The notes beneath the pieces are model-generated. The model was not told the DNA's origin, searched no databases, and worked only from the letters and a program-made list of their open reading frames with translations. A program made the position numbers and the translations under genes. Source: Sesamum alatum (taxonomy: Eukaryota > Streptophyta > Magnoliopsida > Lamiales > Pedaliaceae). Taken from it: 64,000 nt of DNA. Location: contig JACGWO010000003.1 of NCBI GenBank assembly GCA_034509735.1, forward strand, positions 9,920,001-9,984,000, read 5' to 3'. This document shows, piece after piece, positions 1 through 11,758 of the stretch. Position 1 is the first letter of the stretch; every line of letters starts with the position of its first letter.

Positions 1-1120
1 TATTTAGTATGAAAGCTCAAGAAATTGGTGTATGGCTTAAAACAAACGTGTTGTTGTGCTTAAATTTTCATGATGTTATCTGTTCATTTGGTTTTGTAAA
101 AGATATCATGGATGGTGTATATATCAGAAGGTTAGTGTCAAATTTGTTTTATATTGTGTTTTTATGCTGATGATATTTTACTTCCAACTAATGACAGGTA
201 GTTGCATGGTGTGAAAAATTTCTTTCTAAGAATTTAATGAAGGATATAGGTAAGGCATCATATGGTATTGGTATCACGATTCATAGAGATATATTTCGAT
301 GTATTTTAGGAGTTGTGTCATGAAACCTATATTAATAAACTCTTAGAAAGATTTTCAATGAAAGATATGTCACCCAGTGTGGCTCCCACTAAAAGGATGA
401 CAAGTTTCATTTGAACAATGGTCCAATGAATGAGTTCAAACTCGAATACATGAAGAATATCTCATATGCTTATGTTGTTGGAAGCCTTATTTATGTTCAA
501 GTTTGTATAAGACAAGACAATGCATTTGTTGTAGGGATTTTGGGAAGATATTAGAGTAATTCAGGTTTAGACTACTGAAGGGATTACAAAGAAAGTCATG
601 AGGACTTTCAAGTGACAAAAGAATTATATGCTTATGTATAGACAAACTAAACAAATTTGAAAGTTATTCGGTACTTTGATTTAGCTTTTACTTGTTGTGG
701 TAATTCAAGAAAATTAACATTTGGTTATATATTTATGCTTGCCAGTGGAGATGTATCTTCGATTAGTGCAAAATAAACTTTGATTGCTACTTCCAAGATA
801 GAAGTTGATTCATATACTATTTTGAGGCAACTTCACATGGTGTGTGGTTGAAGAATTTCACATAGTGAGTTTAGAATAATGAATTCAATTTCTAAGCTAT
901 TAAGAACATATGATGGTGGTTCAGTTGATGCCTTTATGTCTAAACATAATAAAAGAGAAAGGTGAAGCAAATACATCAACATTAAGTATTTAACTATAAG
1001 GGAACATGCTAAGGAAAAGTTATCATTGAACACATGATTAGCCCAAAACTTGATGCTAGTTGGTCCTATTGCTAAAGGTATGCCACCCAAAGAATTTCAA
1101 GGATCATGTAGCTAGATTAT
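1..1120 (+). pseudogene. Decayed Ty1/copia pol fragment (RT to RNase H)
   Basis: This is a relic of a copia reverse transcriptase and RNase H, with many stops and frameshifts. A YADD-type catalytic motif is readable at 163-174 (F-Y-A-D-D-I-L-L). It is followed by a GKASYGIGI stretch near 252, which matches the family's GxAxxILGI region. A VGSLIY stretch lies near 478, and a GVWLKNF stretch near 838 matches the end of RNase H. The order is that of a copia pol 3' half on the + strand. The fragment begins outside the window. It is more TNT1-like than the A/B/C elements to its right, because the RNase H tail and the LTR start differ from theirs. It is not functional. Confidence 0.75.
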
Positions 1121-1393
1121 GATCTATGTCCTATGATGTGATTGTATTGTAAATATAATTATTATATTCAATGAAATTCTTATTCAATTGTGGGGTTTTC
1201 TCATTTCAATTGTGCACATTTTGGTTTTAGAAAAAATTATTTTGAGGACTTATATAATTAATTTGTGCTAGCATGTAGGTAAGAAATATTATACATTGTG
1301 ATACATAGAAGATACTACTCAATTACAAAGGACATGTCACCATGATTCATAGATTTTATTTCTTGCTCAATCGTTTGGTGGAGGTTTGGCTAT
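1121..1393. other. AT-rich 3' untranslated remnant
   Basis: No gene is visible. The stretch lies between the decayed RNase H relic and a PPT-like purine run, so it is probably the 3' untranslated part of the same old copia element. Confidence 0.4.
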
Positions 1394-1536
1394 CAAGTGA
1401 GAGAATGTTGGACAAGTGGCTTTGGCTAAAATTTTTAGTTGATTTGATAAATCGTGGTCATGTCTTTAAATTTAGAGGGTTTTCACAGATAAAAAATCTA
1501 AAACTACAACGGACATGACATAAAACATGCACAGAC
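1394..1536 (+). repeat. Degenerate PPT and start of an old copia LTR
   Basis: A purine-rich tract (caagtgagagaa, 1394-1405) is followed at 1406 by tgttgg, the usual start of a copia LTR. The LTR is cut after about 130 bp by element A, whose target duplication CAGAC is at 1532-1536. The rest of the LTR should resume at 21853, after A. I could not place its other end. Confidence 0.5.
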
Positions 1537-3701
1537 TGTTAGAATAGGTGACCAGAAAGTCAATGGTATTGGCTATTCTGAGAACCATTCGTCAATCTTT
1601 GAACAAGTAATATTATGTTAATGAATGTAGTAAGGATTCATAGGCATCAGTTTGTTGTCCTTACTGCTTGCATCGTTTCGATGTCACAACAAATGCCCAC
1701 AGACTGAAATAAAATTTCGGAAAATTGGACCTGCGCTTGGAGGTAGGTTCATGAAATCAGTTTCGCCGAATCGGTCTGAAATACTCCAAGTCAAAGGAAT
1801 CTTGAGACAGGGCATCAAGAATCTATTTGAGACTTGCACTAAGCATCTGCAGTCGCATTTCATCAACAAGTGACGAGGCTCGTCCATGCAGTGTTAGTGG
1901 GTCAGCAAGCTAGGTGGCTGCTGACTGAGGTGACTCGCGGGAATCGTCATATGGAAGCCACTCGGGCTTGGTCGGTATGACTCGTATTCCCAATTTCGAT
2001 AGTACGGGATTAGTCCTCGAACTTGAGGATCACGGAAGTCCCCTACATACAAAGCTTGTATCTTGGATCTGGTGAAATTTGACCGCGTTATACCATATGG
2101 TCATCATAAGCCTTGTCCAGTGCAGTCGGAGTACGTAAGAACGGTGTATTCAAAGATAGAATCTTTCCCCTATCAAAGGATATGACAGCGAGATCTCCTA
2201 TGCGCTCTGAGATGGTTTAGACTCACAAAGTCTATGGCCATAGCACTTGATCTAGTGGGAAAGGATTTCCTACGTCGAGTAAAACCTATCTCATGCATTA
2301 AACATAGATGCCTAAGTCAAGGATGGGAACCGACATCCTAATTCCATGCCCTAGACTAAAGGTCGGGAGACAGGCGACAATAGGACCGTACCCGTACGTA
2401 TTGAGCATCGGTAGGACCGCACCTGCGTATAACTCAGAGCCTAAATGTTCACACCAAATATTCATCTATTCTCTAGTGCCATGGACCGTTGCTAGATGGC
2501 CACCCATGGTAACGGACTACTTTGGTTATAAAATAACAAGAAGTAGGTCCAAGTCTAGCTGAAAGGTGAACCTAAAGAGTCATACCCGCTACACCATATC
2601 AAAGGAAAATAATTTGGAATTAATTTCGGGAGAAGGTTTAATTTAATGGAATTAAATTATACTTCTTGGAGTTGAATGCCTCGATGGATTATTTTGAATA
2701 ATTGGGCTTGACTTCATAAATTAGATTTATGGATTTTATAAAGCATGGGCTTCCCTTTAATTAGATTAAAAGGGTGAATTAATTAATGGGCTTGGTATAT
2801 ATTAAATAGGATTTAATATAAAGCCCATGGGACTATTTAATTTAGAATTAAATAAAGTCCATTCCATTAATTAATTAATGGGTTTGGTATATTAAAATAG
2901 GATTTAATATAAAGTCCATGGGACTATTTAATTTAGAATTAAATAGGCCCATTCCATAAAGCCCATCAAAATGGATGGACAAGATTTGATCAAGGGATTG
3001 ATGAGATGAAGGGCCATGATTAATTTGACTTAATCAAAGCCTAGTTTAACTAGGATTTGACTAGGTCAAAATCCTAGTCAAAGTGTGTCTCTTCAAAAGA
3101 GTTTGAGTAGGAATAGGAAATTCTATCTTCTATAAATGCTCAAAAACACACACACACGCACACCTACTAATCTCTACAACACTCATCTCACAAACTCTCT
3201 CAATTTTTGTCCATCTCCCTCTCACACTCTCCAAGATTTCTACTTTTTTCTTCTTGATATATTCAAGCTAGAACATAAGAGATGTCGATTGCGTTAATTG
3301 ATAGCGTGTATCGATGTCTCTTCTCGCCAAATAATTTCTTGCTAGAACAAGGGTTCTTTGCTTTCCGGTGTAGCGAGTGAGATGATTTAGAGGGTCTCTT
3401 CTTTGAGATCTTGGTGCAAAACGGGGAACAATGCATGTAGCCGAACAAAGACAAAACTACAACCGGGTAGGTTCTTTAATTATGTTTTTCGGTTCTAATT
3501 CTATGGCCTCCATGTTGTTTTTCTTTTAACATGAGATACACCGAACGCCCGGGAGAATCAAGGGGACACCCCTTGATTCGTTTATGTATGTTATGCATGA
3601 TTTAAATTCCGTTTAATTATGCTTTGCAATTTTTATTATGCTATCTTTCGCGCTTCCGCTATTCTCGTTCATCTCCCGGGCCGATCCACATAACGTTTTC
3701 A
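1537..3701 (+). repeat. 5' LTR of element A
   Basis: It is 2165 bp long, starts TGTTAGAATAGG and ends TTTTCA. It contains a conserved block with CCGTT/AACGG arms (2479-2515), a TATA box (tataaat, 3131-3137) followed by CA- and CT-rich sequence, and a roughly 95-bp tandem duplication (about 2776-2957). The partner is 19710-21847. Confidence 0.92.
3131..3137 (+). promoter_or_regulatory. Putative LTR A TATA box
   Basis: The motif tataaat is followed by a CA repeat and a pyrimidine-rich stretch, the layout expected around a U3/R boundary. The 3' LTR has the same motif at 21287-21293. Confidence 0.5.
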
Positions 3702-3702
3702 G

Positions 3703-3714
3703 TGGTATCAGAGC
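3703..3714 (+). other. Primer binding site of element A
   Basis: The sequence tggtatcagagc is complementary to the 3' end of initiator-Met tRNA and lies one base after the 5' LTR end. This is the normal copia arrangement and fixes the LTR boundary. Confidence 0.93.
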
Positions 3715-6216
3715 CCGGTTCGGTGTATAAGCCTAGAATTCTGTGTGTTATGTGCGTTTAAGCATGACAAACGTGTTTTAATTTACGTTTTATAGCATGT
3801 TTAGCGTATATCTTGATTGGCGTTTAATTTTGCATGGGATTTTAGATCTTGGTTTTCTTTAATATGTATATACATGTTCTTGGGTTGAATTTATCTTGGT
3901 GTTCAGAAAAAGGCATGAAAAGTCGAAAAATAGTCGAAAAATGGTGAACCGGCAGCAGCACCACGCTGGCCGCGCGTGCAGGCAGGGGCCTGCGCGCGCC
4001 CAACCAGCGCGCGGGCGCACTGGGCGCGCGCACGGCAGGCAGAGGTGCCTGCGCGCGCGCGCCTGGCCGGCCGGCTGTACCGTTTTTCGTTTCACTCCCA
4101 TTTTTGGCTCATTTTTCAAAACTGTTTTTACTGAATTATTTTTATGATATTTTCTGCATTATTCTGAACCCGTTGACTTAGAATTTTTATTTTTGAGATT
4201 TGGAATTTCCCAAAACAAATGTTGCTTTGTTGATGAGGAAAAGATTTCCTAACAAGATTTAATTCTTGCAATTGTTGCACCAATGATCAAGATTTAAATG
4301 TAAAATTTCGCTATAATTTTTGCGTTTTATGATGTTGGACATTATGGTTATTTTATGGCATGAGCATGAGTAGATCATGACATGTATTAATATTGCACAA
4401 ATGTTGGATTCTGAAATTCTTGGATATATGGGCATATTCTTGAATTATTGGTTCTTGTGTTTCAGAAAATTAATTGCAAGAAAACATTTAAACATGAAAA
4501 ATGATGGTGGTCGGCAGGGAGGCCGCACGGCAGGCAGCAGGCGCGCGCCTGCACGCGAGGGCCTGTGCGCACTGCACTGCGTACGTGTGCCGCTGCGCAG
4601 CAGCTGGGCGAGGACAGCACCTGCGCGCGCAGCAGCTGGGCGAGGACAGCACCTAGCCGACCGCGCTGGACCATTTTTCGGTTTTTCGTTGTTTTCGTGC
4701 GTTTTCAGAAAATCTGATTTTCTGTATTATTTTGGGAATTTTTCTTAACTAATTAACTTGGGGCATTTTAATTTTGGTTGAAATTGGTTTTCCTAGAATT
4801 AATATTGCCTTGTTAATTATGGAAAAGGATTTTTCAATAGAAATCGTTGTGCATAGGTTGCACCATTATCCAATGTTTGGTGTGAATATTGTACATGTAA
4901 TTTCTGCATTTATTTTATTGTATGGATATCATGGATTCTTGAATAGCATGTTTTACATGATTTATGTATTTATGCTATTTGTGTTAATTGGATTGACGAA
5001 GGATGATCACAAAGCCCCTAGACCGCATGTATGGTTTATTTATATTCATTTGTGGGGTTGTGGCCAGTGTGCCTCTTTATTTTCTTCTCTCTCTCTCTCT
5101 CTTCTAGTTGTCTTGGAATAATAAGGCTTTCTCTCTCCCTCCTAATGTACTCCCCCCAAATGTTTAATTGGGGTTTCTTATTTTATGATGTAATGAGAGT
5201 AGAATTAGGGGAGAGGTTTTACTTTTGTAAATAAAAGCTGCAAGAGAAGACAAGCCCAAGGTGTTGGAGGCCCATGGCGGTAGCCATCAGATGGCCTACG
5301 GAGGATCCATGGAGAAAAAGCCCGGTGTAGGCCTACGATGGAGAGCCAAGAAGATAAAGAGGACTTACAAGGCCCATTGCATGTAATGGGTTATTAAAAC
5401 CTTGTAATAGCATAGGGCCTACCCTTAGATTGACCATAGATCTACTGCGGGCTCAGTGGGCCGTATAGGTTTGGGCTTGTGATCATCCTATAGGGGCGTG
5501 CTAGGCTTTATTTTGCATGCGATGCATTTTATATGCTTATGAGTATTCTATATGGTTATGTATGTTTACATTCATGCTTAGAATATTTCTGCTATAACGC
5601 ATGCAATGCACTTAATAAGTGATGAGGTCTCGTTCTATCAAAACTCTCACTTGGCTGAACCAAGTTAAATATAGACCCTTAATAAATGGACTAGGACTCT
5701 GGGAGTTTGTCCAAGCCTTCCATCCATGGCAAAGTGAGGAAGATCTTTTAGGTCGATAGCGTGGTCTCACGAGTCATGGCACGACTATCGTGCTTAAATG
5801 AAGCTGCACTTTGTCATGAACGAGGAGTAGACTGTTGTTACCTGTCTCACGAGTCGTGGAGGTAGCAGTAGGTCTATGAATCGGTTGATGGGTCGGGTCT
5901 AAAGCCCGAATAACGTGATTCGCTTGGAGTCCTCGGGATCATGTGAAAGGGTGAGGCAATTATCTTGGAAATCTCGTAGAACGAGAATGGTATGGAATAC
6001 CTCCCATGGGTTCTTTTCCCATGCGAATCGTAAAAGCGGGGTATGGGGGAGATCGCTGTGGATCCCGAGCCCACTAGGAAAGGATTTCCCCAAAACAATG
6101 TTTGAGAGTGCCGTGTTTTCGTAGAAATAGTGGGAGGGGTTAAGGACTAAATACCGAGACTTAACCAAAATATTACTTCATTCTGCTTATTATTTTCTGC
6201 TTTATATATATTGTGA
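3715..6216 (+). other. Leader of element A with two GC-rich islands
   Basis: This is the untranslated region between the PBS and the Gag start. Two islands of repeated gcgcgc and ggcagg words (about 3948-4080 and 4509-4671) stand out in AT-rich sequence. The 3' part (from about 4990) is collinear with the leader of element B, for example gatcac and tagaccg words around 5003 and 12430. A CT run lies near 5089-5104. Frames of 80-125 codons through the islands are compositional and have no recognisable domain. Confidence 0.7.
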
Positions 6217-9200
6217 ATGTCTAAGAATCCACCAAACATATTACTAAGAGGCTTATTAAAAGGGAACCAATTACACAAATTAACTGCGAAATCTTAAGAT
6301 GGTCTTAGATTTCCAGAAGTTTAACTCACATACCAGATGAGGACGTTCCTCAGCCCTTGCCGGAGGGGTCGACAACTAAAGCAACGATTGGTGTTCAAAA
6401 GTTGAAGGATGACCACCGGCAAGTAGGATATAATGATGTTGGCTCAAACTATGCTTCGTTTGCATCATGTCTATATGGTCCCGGACCAGCATGTAGGGTA
6501 AAATGCAACAAAGGCATTTTTGAAGCTAAGATGACAGAAGGGATGTCTGTACAAAGAACATGGAGTGATGATGCAATCCCTAGTGGAGAAGCTTAAAAGA
6601 TCTCCACGTCAGTCTTGAAATAGAGACGTATATTGACATGATCCTTCAGTCTATTCCTCCTCCTACGAACCATTAATTATCAACATGAATGAGCTTAGAA
6701 AGGATCTTCATAGGTTCGTAATTATGTTGGTCTAGTACGAGGCAACGATTGTGAAATCTACCGTCAAGTACTAGTTGGAGAGGCTTCAACCTCCATAAGC
6801 GAAAGACAAGGGTGCCAGACGCCAAAAGGGGAAGAAGGGTAAGGTGACATCAACTATTAAGCACTTCAAGTGCTATTCCTTTACAACACAAAGTGGAGGT
6901 AAAGGAAAGAGCAAAAGGTTCAAGTAGTCAAGTTTATAAATTTCTAAGAACGTAAGCATTCACTGCTGTAAAGAGGGCCATTGGAAAAGGGAGTATCCTA
7001 AACCCCTCTCCAATGTAGGTAAAATTTGATATTGAGTATTGACATGATCACTTTTACTCTATTTGGTATTTGATACCGTTCCTGTCACTAATCTGCAGGT
7101 GGTTTGCAGAAAGTGAATAAGGACTTAAAAGCTAAGAACAGTTCTAGGATTCAACAATGGCAAGGTCCATTGATGGAAAGGACTAGAGATTTGTTAGGCC
7201 CATAATGATGATCATGTTAGGAATTACGTAATCTAGCATGATCAAAAGTATGTCTGTTTGTTAGACAAATGTTTTATTTCATACATATTTGATCAAATAA
7301 AATTATTGAATATTGATTCATGTTTGCTAGTAGTTACACGTAAATTCCTAGAATACCATCCCATAAAAGGTTTATGGATACTCAAAATTCAAATTATCTA
7401 AATGGATTAATCAAGACTAACTTACAGATTTGGCATCTGCAATAGCTAGGATGTTTCCTCTCATTAAAGATAAGTAAATTGGAAAGTTCGATGAATCTAG
7501 AAATAGATGATTCGAATCGACTAAATCTACGAGTCTTTTATGAAGAAGAAAGTCCCAAAGCTCTTTGTTGGACGAAGTAGGCTTGACAAATAATCTATTG
7601 GAAGGGATCCAATAAGACAACTGTAGGTTAGTAATGCACAAGACCATAAGAAGGTTCAAATGTCTAAAGGTCCCATAGGAGGTTTGGGAATTAGACTTAA
7701 GGTGGTGAACCATAAATGATTGCAAAATTAAACCAGTTTCAATAGGATCGTAAAGGCCGTATATTTAGTGGGAGCTCTTGAGCATCCAAGTTGAGAATGG
7801 AATTCTCAATGAAATGTTTCCGGTAAAGGCCAAGTATGACGGTCTCTGATAAAGGGAACGATCGAGCCTCGTTGGACGAAGATCGATCAAAGTTTTACCA
7901 AATTACCTTAGCCCGTGAAGACGTAGACTCAAAAATTGCCAATATAAGGAACGTGGCACTTTGCTAGGAGTCACGCACAAGGAGCCATGGTTTGGCAAGC
8001 TTGTGTCCGACAAAGTCATTGAGCATGTAAAAGGATCCTACATGCATCAAGGGACTAGTGGGAGACAAATTAGACTCGGTGTCTGGTTTGTATAGGTTTG
8101 CGACAGAATAATGCTAAACATTAATCGTATTTCTTACTTAATTGATCATATTCAAGTCCCCTTAAGAACGAACCCGAAAGTCATAAGAGGTACGAGTGAT
8201 CGGGTTAAGCTCAATCAAAATTGGATAGAAATCCAAAATGACCTGCGGGACGTGATGTTGGACATCGTAGTAGGATTTATGGAGAGGAGCCATAGAATCC
8301 GCTAGGAAATTCAAACAAGGTTTGAAACACCGCATAACTGGAATATTCGTTTTGACGAGCTCATACGGAGCATAACTCGGTCTTAAACGACGTAGGTGAT
8401 TAGTGGGAGTAGAAATGGTGTTCCATGTGTTTAAGTGTGTAATGTCTTGATTCATGGATGAACTCAAGACATTTGGAATCACTAAAACATAACTGTAACT
8501 CACGAAAATTCTCCATGACATTTTAGAGTTCCCACATACACATCATGAATTGAGCTTTTCAAAGACTCAGTCATGGTAGACTGATGAGAAAACTCAGATA
8601 TGTAGAGAGACAAGTTGTTCAAGACTCAGTCATGATAAGACTGATGAGAAAGCTTAGATACTATGAATAAAGCATCATGTCATTCGAGACTTAGTCACGG
8701 TGGACTAATGAGAAGGCTTGGATGTTGAGTATCCCCTACGTTTTAACCCTAGGAAAACATACGATATGTTTACTCGGTGCATAGGAACCAATGTTGAGTA
8801 TGCTTCTTGCATGACTCAACATGACTCAACAGAAATCGGTAATGCACTGAGGGGTTGAAGACAGCAATCAAGAACGATCCTTAGTACCTGAATAAGGATA
8901 AAGATGTGTTCATGATGAATTGTATGTTGAGAGTTTCTTTGGAAGGCTAAAGCGATACTAGCTTCCAGAGCATAGTGAAAACAAGTTAGTCTCGAAGGTA
9001 TGCACAGTCAGGCCTAATGAGTAGTGCATCGGATGGTGGTCACTGATGAAGACCGCGTCCATAGGATGAACGTGGTGCCTAGCACGACCAAGCCTTGTTG
9101 GCCTATATGACAGGAAACTTGGCTATGGGAGTATTGGCAAGAGATCTCATCACAAGATCCACGAAAATATTCTTAGACAACCACCATCTCTAGGAGGCAA

Positions 9201-9300
9201 TAGTGGATAGAGGTAACACGTTTAGACCGTATTGCTTCGGCAAGGAAATATGAGCGGAATCACAATACCTTAGTGGGTATCGTAGATTACTCATACTCAG
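6217..9300 (+). pseudogene. Decayed gag-pol of element A
   Basis: The frame opens with ATG-TCT-AAG-AAT at 6217, matching the Gag start of element B (MSKNP). It is soon broken by stops and frameshifts. Surviving Gag pieces include a PEGST stretch near 6360 and a KMTEGMSVQ stretch near 6532. A zinc-knuckle relic (HCCKEGHWKREYPK) is seen near 6958. Downstream, pol is reduced to short patches in three frames; an RNase H relic may lie near 8940. The relic stops at 9300, where element B is inserted; its last part resumes at 19657 (and again at 11293). It is non-functional and much older in appearance than B. Confidence 0.8.
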
Positions 9301-11292
9301 TGTTAGAATAGGTGACCATGTAAGCCAATTTTGGCGGGTATATGTAACCTATGTCTAGACAATTATAGGTGTTTTGATAAATCATTAATGAATAAAGAAG
9401 TGAATTTTCATTTGGCATTACTTTGTTTGTGTTCACTTGCACCTATTTTTCCATATCTGTTCACTACGCAAACAGAGCCCACGGACTGAGATTCGATTTT
9501 GGGGACTGGGACTACGCTTGGAGGTAGGTCCATGAAATCAGTCTTCCCGAATCAGTCCGGAAATCTCCAAGTCAAGGAATCCCGAAAATGGGTACCGGGA
9601 TTCCATTTGAGACTTGCACTAAGCATCTGCTGTCGTGTTTCATCGACGGGTGACGAGGATCGTCTAAGCAGTGTTAGTGGGTTAGCCTGCTAGGACGCAG
9701 CTGACTGAGGTGACTCGCGGGAACCGTCTTACGGAGGACCTTGAGTATGGTCTGCTAGGTATGACGTGTATTCCCGGTTCCAACGGTACAGGTAAAGTCC
9801 TTTGACTTGAGGAATTACTGAGTTTACCTGTACATCAGGATTGTATCTTAGATATGGTGAGAGATTGCCAGAATTCCATTTGGTAGTCATAAGCCATGTC
9901 TAGTGCAGTTCTGATGTACAAAGTGACAGTAGTTTCCAAGAAAGGATCTGTCTCCTGTCAATAGGTTTTGACAGTTGAGTCTCATGTATGCTCTAGGTCT
10001 TGTCCCTAAAAACTGTGGCCACAGTGACTGAACAGAAGGGAAGGGTTCCCTCGCGGCGTTTAGTGTGGAAAGACCGACACTTAGGTCCAAAATGGGTACC
10101 TGCATTTTCCGTGCCTTAGACTCTAAGTGTTGAGACCGTAGACAGAAGGACAAGCGTACTGTTAGAGCCTAAATGTTCATCCCTGAATATTTCACCTAGT
10201 CTCTAGTGCCATGGACCGTTGCTAGATGGCCACCCATGGTAACGGACGGGTTCTAGGAACCCGACCAAGTCTAGCTGAATGGTGAACCTAAAGAGTCACA
10301 CACTATCCACACACAATTAAATATTTAATTTGGAATTAAATATTGGAGTGAAGGAATGATTAAATTAGATTTAATCGGGACCTTTATTTTTCTTGGAGAA
10401 ATAATTCTTTCTATTTGATAGAAGGAATTAAATTGATAAATTGGATTTATCAAAAGGATTTATTTAATGGGCTTAAATAATATTTATATTTATTTTAGCC
10501 TCTTGGAAATATTTAAATAGGTTTTAAATATTTCCATTAAATTAAATTAAATCAACGGTTGAGATTAATGGGAGAGATGGATGGCTAGGATCGTTTTGAC
10601 TAGGTCAAAACACTAGTTTGACTAGGACTTTGACTAGGTCAAAATCCTAATCAAATTAGAGTTCTTGAAAGAGGAGTTTAAAGAGGATTAAACTCCTCTT
10701 CTATATAAACCCCTAGCATCCTACAATTTACATGATGATGAAACTCCAACACACACACACAACACACACACACGGTTTCTCTCTCTCTCCCATCTCTCTC
10801 GTCCGCCCCTCTCTCTCTCAAGAAAATAGTTTTTCTTGATTCTTTTGTTCTTGGAACATTAGAATCTTGATGAATCAATACCATTAATTGATAATGTGTT
10901 ATTGATTCATCCACTCCAAAATTATACACTTGTTCGTTGCTAGCACGACGTGCAAGATACGTGGGTGGATCGTGTGTCACGAATTAGAGGGTCTCAAAGA
11001 CGGGATCTTGGTGCAAAACGGGGAACAACGCGTGTAGCCGTTGAAGACGAAAACGACAACGGGTAGGTCTCGTTTTAAATTTTCGTCCCTCTTTAATTTT
11101 CAACCCTATGGCCTCCATGATTTATTTTATGTTATACGTTCATGAGATACACCGAATGCCCGGGAAAATTTCAAAGGCACACCCTTTGAAACGTGTTTTA
11201 ATTTAAAAGCATGTTTAAATTCCGTTTTAATTTTTAATTATACCGCGCTTCCGCATTCGCGCTTTTCCCGGGACGATCCACATAATCTTTCA
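9301..11292 (+). repeat. LTR of element B, left copy
   Basis: It starts TGTTAGAATAGG and ends TCTTTCA, and is almost identical to 17665-19656. It contains the conserved CCGTT/AACGG block (10209-10245), a TATA box at 10702-10709, and CA and CT microsatellites just downstream. A PBS does not follow it. Confidence 0.93.
10702..10709 (+). promoter_or_regulatory. Putative LTR B TATA box
   Basis: The motif tatataaa is 30-60 bp upstream of CA/CT-rich sequence, a plausible core promoter for the B transcript. The same motif lies at 19066-19073 in the right LTR. Confidence 0.55.
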
Positions 11293-11345
11293 CTCAGAAG
11301 ATTCTGAAAAGGGTGGGTAATTGATTTAATGGTCAAGTGGGAGAT
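11293..11345 (+). repeat. Duplicated 3' tail of element A (pol end and PPT)
   Basis: These 53 bp equal 19657-19709. They begin with the target site CTCAG and end with the polypurine tract caagtgggagat. They are the part of A that should lie only after the right LTR of B, so their presence here shows a duplication. Confidence 0.88.
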
Positions 11346-11758
11346 TGTTAGAATAGGTGAACAGAAAGTCAATGGTATTGGCTGTTCTGAGAACCATTCG
11401 TCAATCTTTGAACAAGTAATATTATGTTAATGAATGTAGTAAGGATTCATAGGCATACATTTGTTATGCTTACTGCTTGCATCGTTTTGATGTCACAACA
11501 AATGCCCACAGACTGAAATAACATTTCAGGAAATTGGAACTGCGCTTGGAGGTAGGTTCATGAAATCAGTTTCGCCGAATTAGTCTGAAATACTCAAAGT
11601 CAAAGGAATCTCAAGACAGGGCATTAAGAATCCATTTGAGACTTGCACTAAGCATCTGCAGTCGCATTTTCATCGACAAGTGACGAGGCTCGTCCATGCA
11701 GTGTTAGTGGGTCAGCAAGCTAGGTGGTTGTTGGCTGAGGTGACTCACAGGAATCGTC
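11346..11758 (+). repeat. Truncated second copy of LTR A
   Basis: This matches the first 412 bp of the A 3' LTR (19710-20121) with only a few differences, for example one extra T near 11670. It stops after gaatcgtc and continues directly into GC-rich B leader. The junction marks a rearrangement breakpoint. Confidence 0.88.

Noticed and set aside
3842..4748. Overlapping 60-125-codon frames on both strands
   Set aside because: They run through the GC-rich leader islands of element A, are made of Arg/Ala/Gly/Pro, and appear in several frames at once. This is composition, not a gene.
4774..5121. 115-codon hydrophobic frame
   Set aside because: It lies in the AT-rich leader of element A, is not kept in the leaders of B, C1 or C2, and matches no family I recognise.
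9887..10153. 88-codon minus-strand frame repeated exactly at 18251-18517
   Set aside because: The repetition is due to the two B LTRs. The frame opposes LTR transcription and has no domain.
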